Below, piece by piece: positions 57,629 to 64,000 of a stretch of DNA of 64,000 nt (positions are counted from its first letter, which is position 1; every line of letters begins with the position of its first letter). The position numbers were made by a program, and so were the translations under genes. Below the pieces are notes generated by a model that was not told where the DNA came from, did not search any database, and was given only the letters and a program-made list of their open reading frames with translations. The stretch is from positions 2,474,195-2,538,194 of the forward strand of contig KV748180.1 of the NCBI GenBank assembly GCA_001692895.1. The letters are read 5' to 3'. This stretch comes from Cenococcum geophilum 1.58. Lineage: Eukaryota; Ascomycota; Dothideomycetes; Gloniales; Gloniaceae.

Positions 57629-57829
57629 CTATATACTAGAGCTTGTACGGTCCCCTTGCTCGCTCTTAGCAGCTCTATGGCTTCCTATCATCCATACTAG
57701 GTCCCCTAAAAAATTATTCCAAAAATCCGTTATTTTCGGTCCAAAATACGGTCCAAAACGGGCGTTCTTAGCGGTATTTGTTGACTTATATGGCAGTAAG
57801 GTGCCAGCTTCCATGTTCGTGTTCGTCAT
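57629..57829 (-). CDS. Small open frame in Nal1 (66 aa), uncertain
   Basis: Starts MTNTNMEAGTLLPYKSTN and contains FGPYFGPKITDFWNNFLGDL. No recognised domain. It is the only sizeable open frame in the internal region of the non-autonomous element, and a stop at its end could be RIP-derived, with readable sequence beyond it (LLAARTVAKLATEARAMLR). It may be a remnant of the parent polyprotein or chance. Confidence 0.3.
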   Translation of the reverse strand: MTNTNMEAGTLLPYKSTNTAKNARFGPYFGPKITDFWNNFLGDLVWMIGSHRAAKSEQGDRTSSSI

Positions 57830-58049
57830 GTAGTAGGATGTGAGCCATCAGGTCAAACCGAAGGGCAGTAATATGCTAGTAGGTACCCTTCCTATCGTAT
57901 ATGGCAGACAACGGTACCAATATTGCTTCCAGCCTCGCAGCTAGCGGTAGTCTTGCTACCCGCTATACAGTCATTATAATGCGGCCGTAGCACTGCGGCC
58001 CGCGACCGGTCTAGCAATATAATACTGGTAGGTAGGGGATTAAACGTAG

Positions 58050-58248
58050 TGTTATGGAGTTGACAAAGCAGTTTACAAATAAGCTTAATTGCTAGCTATT
58101 AACCGTGCTAAGTACATTAACGCGTAATGGTTTAAGACGTTTAATACAGAACAGGAACAGGTTAGGAAACGTGGTTAAAGATATAGGGGTAGTAGTGGTA
58201 CGTGCGTAGGTGTTACGGGACGAACGTGCGCGGGTGACTCCCGTGACA
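58050..58248 (-). repeat. Nal1 5' LTR (199 bp)
   Basis: TGTTATGGAGTTGACAAAGC...GACTCCCGTGACA on the plus strand, followed by GATAG. Confidence 0.94.
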
Positions 58249-58356
58249 GATAGTTAATATAATAATAACCTAAGCTTAATTATAATAGGTTATAGATTAT
58301 ATAAATACTAAGATCTTTTAGGCTTATATTAATAAGTGGATTTAATATAATATATA

Positions 58357-58585
58357 ACGTAGGTAACGGGGTTATAACCGCTCCCTAGGTTATAACCGCG
58401 CTAGCGTACCGCCTGCTATTTTAAGTAAAGTTTTGTTATTCTGCCAAAATTAAAGTAACACATACATTTAAAAGGCGGTGTGTCGTGCTAAGGCTTACCT
58501 AGGCGTGATAGATATAACTTAGGTAAAGTTTTAATGTTCAAAACGGTTATAACCTAAGGAGCGGTCATAACCCCATTACCTACGT
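58357..58585. mobile_element. MITE-2 (229 bp)
   Basis: Terminal inverted repeats of about 45 bp: ACGTAGGTAACGGGGTTATA at the left and ACGTAGGTAATGGGGTTATG from the right end inward. TA lies on both sides (58355-58356, 58586-58587). Non-coding. It is unrelated to MITE-1 by its termini, and its interior (about 58405-58530) is GC-richer than the surroundings. Confidence 0.82.
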
Positions 58586-58587
58586 TA

Positions 58588-59423
58588 AGCTATTTTTTTA
58601 AACACCCTTTTACTAACGCAATTTTCAAGTCCCTAACTTATATTAATTGGGATATTAACCTATAGGTTTCCTAAGCTGTTATATATTTAATAAATAATTC
58701 TTTTAAGGCTTACCTACTTGTTATAGAACTTTACTAGTAGTATAATACTTTGTCTAAAGTAATTAAAGAACAATATAGAACTTTAAAATTATATAAGTAG
58801 TTAGGAGTAAAAAGTATAAATTATATATAAGCTATATTAGATTTTAAAAAATATAAAAAGACTTTAAAAAACAAAAATAAAAGGAAATATAGTTTAATAT
58901 TTTTTAATATAATTAAGACTAAAGATTTAAGATAATAACTTACCCTATTAGCTATTGGTTTAAATAATAAAGAGTAAAAACTAAAACTAGTAAAGTATAA
59001 TTTAGAACAAAAATATATTATTAAACTTTTATATTAATACTGTTCTAAACTTATAGTATAAAAGAAGCTTTAATATTAAATTAATATAATTAAGGCTTTA
59101 CTTAATTTATACTAGGTACTAAAACCTATAGTTAGGCATATAGTTATTTATAATTGTAATTAGGTTATTTTTTATCCTTTAGAGCTAAATTTAAAACTAG
59201 GCCCTATAAAGATTATAAATTAATAGTATTTCTTCTATACTGATAAAATAGGGGTATATACCCTTTTTCATTGCCTATATAAAATAAAAAAATAGATTAA
59301 AAAGTAATTTTTTTTTCTTTAAATAGAATAAATTAATCCTATATCCAAACCTATATTATTACTTATTAGGAATAATACTCTATAGGTATAAGTATTTTAA
59401 AAACTATATATTTATAATATATA
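58588..59423. other. AT-rich decayed sequence, no gene identified
   Basis: Very AT-rich. A plus-strand reading shows many Lys/Asn/Tyr and stops but no family motif. Likely the remains of an old repeat into which MITE-2 and the following solo LTR inserted. 58254-58354 left of MITE-2 is of the same character. Confidence 0.6.
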
Positions 59424-59842
59424 TATTACGGACCTTATATTAGTAGTAGTGCGACTACTAAGAAGAGATATAAATAGGTTGGTTAAGATAGTATAGGAGG
59501 CGCTGGAACCGATCGGGCTATAGGATAAGGGGTAGCCGAGTTACATGACGAGTTATAAGGAACTTAGTACGTAAGTATATAAGTAAATAGGAATGCCAGA
59601 CGTATTAATATACTAACGTATTGACGTACCTAACGAATCTCTTAGGAGTTAGGATATGTATTTAAAGGACTACAGTCCCTACTATAAATAGTTCTCTTCT
59701 TTATAGTAAATCTTAGAATATAATTAGAGTTAATCTATTAGGCACTTACTCTATAGTTTAGTTGTTAATGATTTATATCTTTACCTATATACCTAGCCTA
59801 TTTGTAAGTCTACTATAGTATTTCCTATAAGGCTTTATTATA
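59424..59842 (+). repeat. Solo LTR of the Gyp2/Gyp3 family (419 bp)
   Basis: TATTACGGACCTT...GGCTTTATTATA flanked by ATATA (59419-59423, 59843-59847). Shares the block GGTTAAGATAGTATAGGAGGCGC-like with Gyp2 LTRs and ends like Gyp3. Confidence 0.88.
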
Positions 59843-59847
59843 ATATA

Positions 59848-60529
59848 GCGCTTCTCTACTACCTTGTACTTTATAGTTTTTTTATTTTTTTTATAATATT
59901 ATAGGAGGTTATATTTGCCCTATTTAGAAATTAGTAAAGGTTAAAAATTTTAAGATCCCCTTTCTAGCTCTCTTATTATTTACTACTAGTATTTTTATAT
60001 GCCTTTTATCTCTTTTAAAAACCCTAAGTTTTACTAGTAATATTAGTAGTTAGGTTAAGTTATAAGTTTTAGTCCTTAACTAAACTAATATAAAAATTAC
60101 TAAATTAAGTAAATGCTAAGCCTATATAAGCTAGTAAACCAAATAAAAAATTAACTAGTTAGTTTTTTTTAAATTAAATTAATCTAATTTAACTCGAAGT
60201 ATAACTATTATATAGATAAGTTACTTATAAGAACTCTATCTTATTATAAGAGGCTCTAGAGCCTTACTATATATATAGGTAGGCGGTAAAGAACTATTGG
60301 TAATGCCGATAGCAATTTGTAACTGTTACTTAATTACCACCTAGTTAATATTGCTACTTAGTCGGTAATATATAAGCTTTACAACCTAGGCTTATAACCT
60401 CTTAGTAAAGGCTTTATAGTATATAGAAGTGCTTATAAATATTATCTAAAGGATTAACTTAATTAATTTTATCCCTAGTTTATAGAGGTCTATATATTAT
60501 AAAGCTAGTTAATGCGGATAAGTTATACT
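59848..60529. other. AT-rich sequence, no gene identified
   Basis: No coding signal. Ends in ATACT (60525-60529), the duplication flanking the next solo LTR. Confidence 0.65.
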
Positions 60530-60785
60530 TGTAAGGCACATTGCTAGGGTATATGGTAGGGAGTAGGTAAGCCGAGCATAAGTCATAAGGAAAGTCGATA
60601 GAAGAGGACGATATGGTAATGAGGGTAGGTAATAGCCTAAGTATAGAGACGAACCGATAAGGAGGGAAGGGCTGTAAGCCTAAGGTGCTTATAAGGAGGT
60701 GCTAAGGGCTAGCTAAAGGCTAGCCTTGGCGACCCCTAAGAGCCTCTAGGCGATGCAGCCGAGTAAGGGCTAAATAACCCTTACA
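60530..60785 (+). repeat. Solo LTR (family S, 256 bp), MITE-free copy
   Basis: TGTAAGGCACATTGC...AATAACCCTTACA flanked by ATACT (60525-60529, 60786-60790). Matches 17053-17557 minus MITE-1. Confidence 0.92.
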
Positions 60786-60790
60786 ATACT

Positions 60791-61668
60791 ATTATAATAA
60801 GTCAAACAGCGGCTGTACCTATATATCCGCTAAACTAATTAGTAAGGTTGCTAGCTCTAATATATTATCTATTTAATATAGAGGAGTATAGAAAGATCGA
60901 TAGTTAGTATAGGATTACGTAATCGTCTATCTAATATAGGCATAGATAAAGTAGTAGGAAAGGGAGTAAAAGGAGTAGGAGAGGCATAATATATTACGTG
61001 GTATTATTACCTTTATTAAAAAGAGTCCGCAGTTAAACAGCTTGCTTGCTTATCTTTATCTCGCTCGCTTATCTTACTTATTTAACTTACTCATGTTTAA
61101 GCCCTTATAAAGTTTATCTTCTATTTATTCTACTTTCCTTTATCTATATAGATTTTCTAGTATATTCTAGCTTACTCGTTCCATCTATAAGAGGATCTTA
61201 CAATCCAGCTATAGATAGGACAGTTAATTAATACTTTCCTTTAACACTCCACCAAAAGGCTTAGAAGGAAATGTGTAACCAACTACTGGTACTAAAGCTT
61301 GCGCTACCTTATAACTCATTACCCTACTTCTTGCCATCGCATATCTTACTACTTATTTCTATTACCTATTTCTATTACCTATCACCGACTAAGTAGCGCT
61401 GTCTATAGTGGCTATTGTAGATTATCGTCGTTATCTTTTTACCCCCTACCTTATATATATATAGAGACGTTAAAGCTACATTTACAATTAAGTCGCTTAT
61501 TTAATTCCTATATACTATAAAGCTTACAGTTATAAGCCTGGATCGCACTACCTGTTAAGCAATCAATTTACTACCTTATTTAAGAAGTCACTACTTCTAC
61601 TACCTTTATAGTGTCTTAAGTATCTTTACCTATTAAACGAACGGACGGTTAAACCCGACCAATATACC
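60791..61668. other. Probable leader or LTR region upstream of Cop3
   Basis: Non-coding. 61020-61560 is pyrimidine-rich with CTTATCT and TATTTCTATTACC repeats, and two weak plus-strand open frames (61046-61231, 61299-61520) are low-complexity Leu/Tyr/Ser and unsupported. It may contain the 5' LTR of Cop3, but no second copy is available to define it. Ends in ATACC (61664-61668). Confidence 0.45.
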
Positions 61669-61849
61669 TGTGACAGCGACCAGTCAATCGAGGTACTAGC
61701 ACGGCATAACACGCATGCAACCTGTACAATTGGAATATCATTCACGAGGATATTAAGCTAAGGAGCTGAGGTGGAAGAGGACACGTCTATATACATATGC
61801 CAAGCCCCAAGCGAGAGCCCCTGAGCGAATCCGTTACGGTGCCGTAACA
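61669..61849 (-). repeat. Solo LTR related to TRG1 (181 bp)
   Basis: TGTGACAGCGACC...GGTGCCGTAACA flanked by ATACC (61664-61668, 61850-61854). Shares the block AAGCTAAGGAGC-GA-GTGG...CACGTCTA-ATACA and CCAAGCC with TRG1 LTRs. Little RIP damage. Confidence 0.9.
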
Positions 61850-61949
61850 ATACCCGACTGACAAACGAACTGACAAATCAAATTAAAGGTTTGAAATGTT
61901 AAAATAAGGTTTTTGCTAAGACGCTAATTAGACCCTTTTTGACCTATTA

Positions 61950-64000
61950 AAATCCTAAAATAACAACTATAAATAAATTAAAAATTATCCTTATCCTTAA
62001 CCAGCCATCTAATTAAATTTAATAGTTTTTTATTATCTAAGACACTACTAAAACTAATAAGGTATAGTAGTATATCGACCTATCTAAAAAAGAAAAGACG
62101 AGCTTTTAAAGCTAGAACTACCGAAACGGCCTATATTAACGGACGTACTACCTATAGCTATATTAATAACTTAACTAAACTAAAACTAGCTTACTACCTA
62201 TAATTAGCTCTATGCCGAATATAAGGACGATCTCTATATATACTAAAAGTGAGAATAGGCTATAAACAATATCAGCAACTATATCGTCCGCTCTATATTG
62301 GTAGCCTACCTTCCTCTTATTAACGGCCTCAAAACGGTATATAAACGGCTTTAAGCACTTAAGACTGCACTTGCCCCTACTACCTTAGGTTAAAAGCATA
62401 ATGTCCTTAATTAATATATGGCTTTAAAAGCCTATAATAAAAAGTAGAGTATTAATAAATAGCTAAATAACTAGTGGAACGTCTATAAGCTTATGGAATA
62501 GTTAGAGCTACTAGACGTATAGGGATTTAGGCCACACTATAATTTTGTTTAAGCTATTAAGCCTATCTCTTCTAGCTTTACAGGAGTACTAGAAGTAGAT
62601 CTTATTTATAAAGAATAGAATGACGAAAACGCCCTATTTATTATTAATCTAATTAAGGAATTTAAGGAGTACTACTATATGTAGTAAGTAGTATTAACCT
62701 CTACCGCTGCTAATAGCTCTATATTTACAACCTTTTAAAATAATTTAAATTCTAATTTAAGATAGAATAAGAAATGTATATACGGCCTTATATATTGATT
62801 TAACAACTACTACTATATTACTAAGAAGAAGCGCCTATATAGATAGAGACTAAACCTAGACGTCTAGAAGGAAGTAGAAGAAAAGATCTCATCTACGCCT
62901 TAAATTAAACGTATAGTTAATTGTATTTAAAAAGGAGGATAAGAAGCAAAGAAGGACGCAGAATCTATAATTGATTTTAACTCTAAAACCTTACCTTCTA
63001 CAACACTAACCAGCTATACTACTATATTTAGTACTAGCTAAACTCTATTTAAACTCTAGAATACCTAGATACTTAACCCTAGTATAGATATACATATCTG
63101 CAGCAATAAAGACAACTTTATATTTTCTTACCTAGCTATAGAAGACGACTACCTAATTGCTAACGGAAATTTTAAAAAGATTTAAGCTTATGGAATAGTA
63201 ATTATTACTATTAATACACCTACTAGCAAGTTAAAAATAAAGCTATCCTATATAGTACTAGTACCTACCTTTTTTATAAATATTATAGCACTTTTAAGAG
63301 CTACTAATAACAATATCCATTTCGACTTAGGACGAAACTTACTATACTATCTAGTAACTAGCGAAACAGTCTACTATACAAAACGACTAGGGGGCTACTA
63401 GGCGCTAATGCATAGAGAGCCTACGCCTACGAATACCCTAGATCTATTAAATTAATTAACCTTCTTAATAGGAAGATACTAACTAAGCAGAATGGCCTAT
63501 AAACTAGTCGGAGCTATAGCTACTAAATGGCATAAAATACTTGGCCATATAGGACCTAATGCTATTAAGTAGCTTCCTAAGTATATTAATAGCATAGAGC
63601 TAGCTAAAGAATAAGCACCGCTTAAAATCAAATGTGAAATTTGCTTATTAGCAAAATATATATAGCAGATCTCTTAGAGACGAGAACACGAATATTTAGC
63701 CACTTAACTATTCGAACGGCTAGTATTTAATATTATTAACCTTAGAGTACCTAGATATAATAGTAATAGATACGCTATACATTTCTATTACACATAATCT
63801 AAATTTAACTTTATATTTACCTCTAGGAATAAGGATAAAGCTACTATCCTACCTACTATCTAAAAGACTTACCGTTTAATTAAAATACAATTTTACTAAG
63901 ATGTTATCTTCTTCTAGAGCAATAATAAACGAGTTTTTTTGATAGATAGGAGACACCCTATAGATATAGTGCGTAGATAAAGGCATTACTTTTAAATGCT
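61950..64000 (+). pseudogene. Cop3: Copia gag, protease and start of integrase, RIP-inactivated
   Basis: One frame carries the whole segment to the right edge, with stops almost only TAA/TAG. Gag-like sequence is readable from about 62086 (LKLELPKRPILTDVLPIAI) through LINGLKTVYKRL to a zinc knuckle near 62770-62820 (KCIYGLIY-FNNYY, Cys and His partly Tyr). The protease is near 63081 (IDIHICSNKDNF), with the catalytic DTG-type residues not clear. GAG-pre-integrase WHKILGHIGPNAIKQLPK starts at 63528, followed by the CxxC part (CEICLLAK near 63640) and the start of the integrase core. The rest of pol is outside the window. Family distinct from Cop1 and Cop2. Confidence 0.9.

Larger units (their letters stand above)
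57173..58248 (-). mobile_element. Nal1: 1.1-kb non-autonomous LTR element
   Basis: Two 199-bp LTRs (57173-57371, 58050-58248) flanked by GATAG (57168-57172, 58249-58253). The internal region is only 678 bp. On the minus strand it ends with AAGAGGGGGGTAC, a polypurine tract, directly before the 3' LTR. The preceding stretch (CTCGCAGGAGCTTAAGTTTA) matches the pol end of Gyp1 (about 3400-3420). It is therefore probably a deletion derivative of a Gyp1-like chromovirus. Lightly mutated, LTRs differing by transitions only. Confidence 0.9.

Noticed and set aside
61046..61520. Two plus-strand open frames of 61 and 73 codons
   Set aside because: Low-complexity Leu/Tyr/Ser translations in pyrimidine-rich non-coding sequence; no motif.

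Overview
The window is a gene-free, transposon-packed heterochromatic block from a filamentous ascomycete (Pezizomycotina). Evidence: fungal-type Ty3/Gypsy chromoviruses with C-terminal chromodomains, fungal Ty1/Copia elements, a tyrosine-recombinase (Ngaro/DIRS-like) retroelement, and pervasive damage by C:G to T:A transitions. Glutamine codons have become TAA/TAG and Gly, Asp and Cys codons show G-to-A changes. This is the footprint expected of repeat-induced point mutation (RIP). No host gene, tRNA, rRNA or intact transposon gene was found.

Layout: 1-3800 is the 3' part of a chromovirus (Gyp1, + strand) with its 3' LTR. 3801-9144 is a Copia element (Cop1, - strand). 9145-9954 is non-coding. 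9955-56276 is one nested stack. The outermost element is Gyp2 (-, 9960-56271, target duplication ATAGG). Its gag holds a gag-only LTR element, TRG1 (-, 16404-54976, ACTTA). TRG1 holds a TA-flanked inverted-repeat element, Tir1 (16607-53566). Tir1 holds a solo LTR with a MITE inside it, Gyp3 (+, 17758-32062, CTTTA) with Cop2 (+, 22202-28773) inside its RT, and Yr1 (-, 32626-53197). Yr1 holds Gyp4 (-, 37370-53168, GCTGC/GCTAC), and Gyp4 holds Gyp5 (+, 41173-49083, ATTAT). That is six levels deep. 56277-61850 carries four solo LTRs, a 1.1-kb non-autonomous LTR element and a second MITE in AT-rich sequence. About 61950-64000 is the start of another Copia element (Cop3, +).

The most interesting item is a gene-like reading frame antisense to gag-pol, between the chromodomain and the 3' LTR, in all four Gyp2-Gyp5 family copies. 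Allowing for RIP, it shows a Cys spacing like a fungal Zn2Cys6 cluster followed by a charged coiled-coil segment. Also notable are the split direct repeats of Yr1, the gag-only TRG1, and the contrast between lightly mutated TRG1 and the heavily mutated, necessarily younger elements inside it.

Element names (Gyp1, Cop1 and so on) are labels used only here. Boundaries with a matched target duplication are exact. Domain limits inside pseudogenes are approximate and come from translating by eye.
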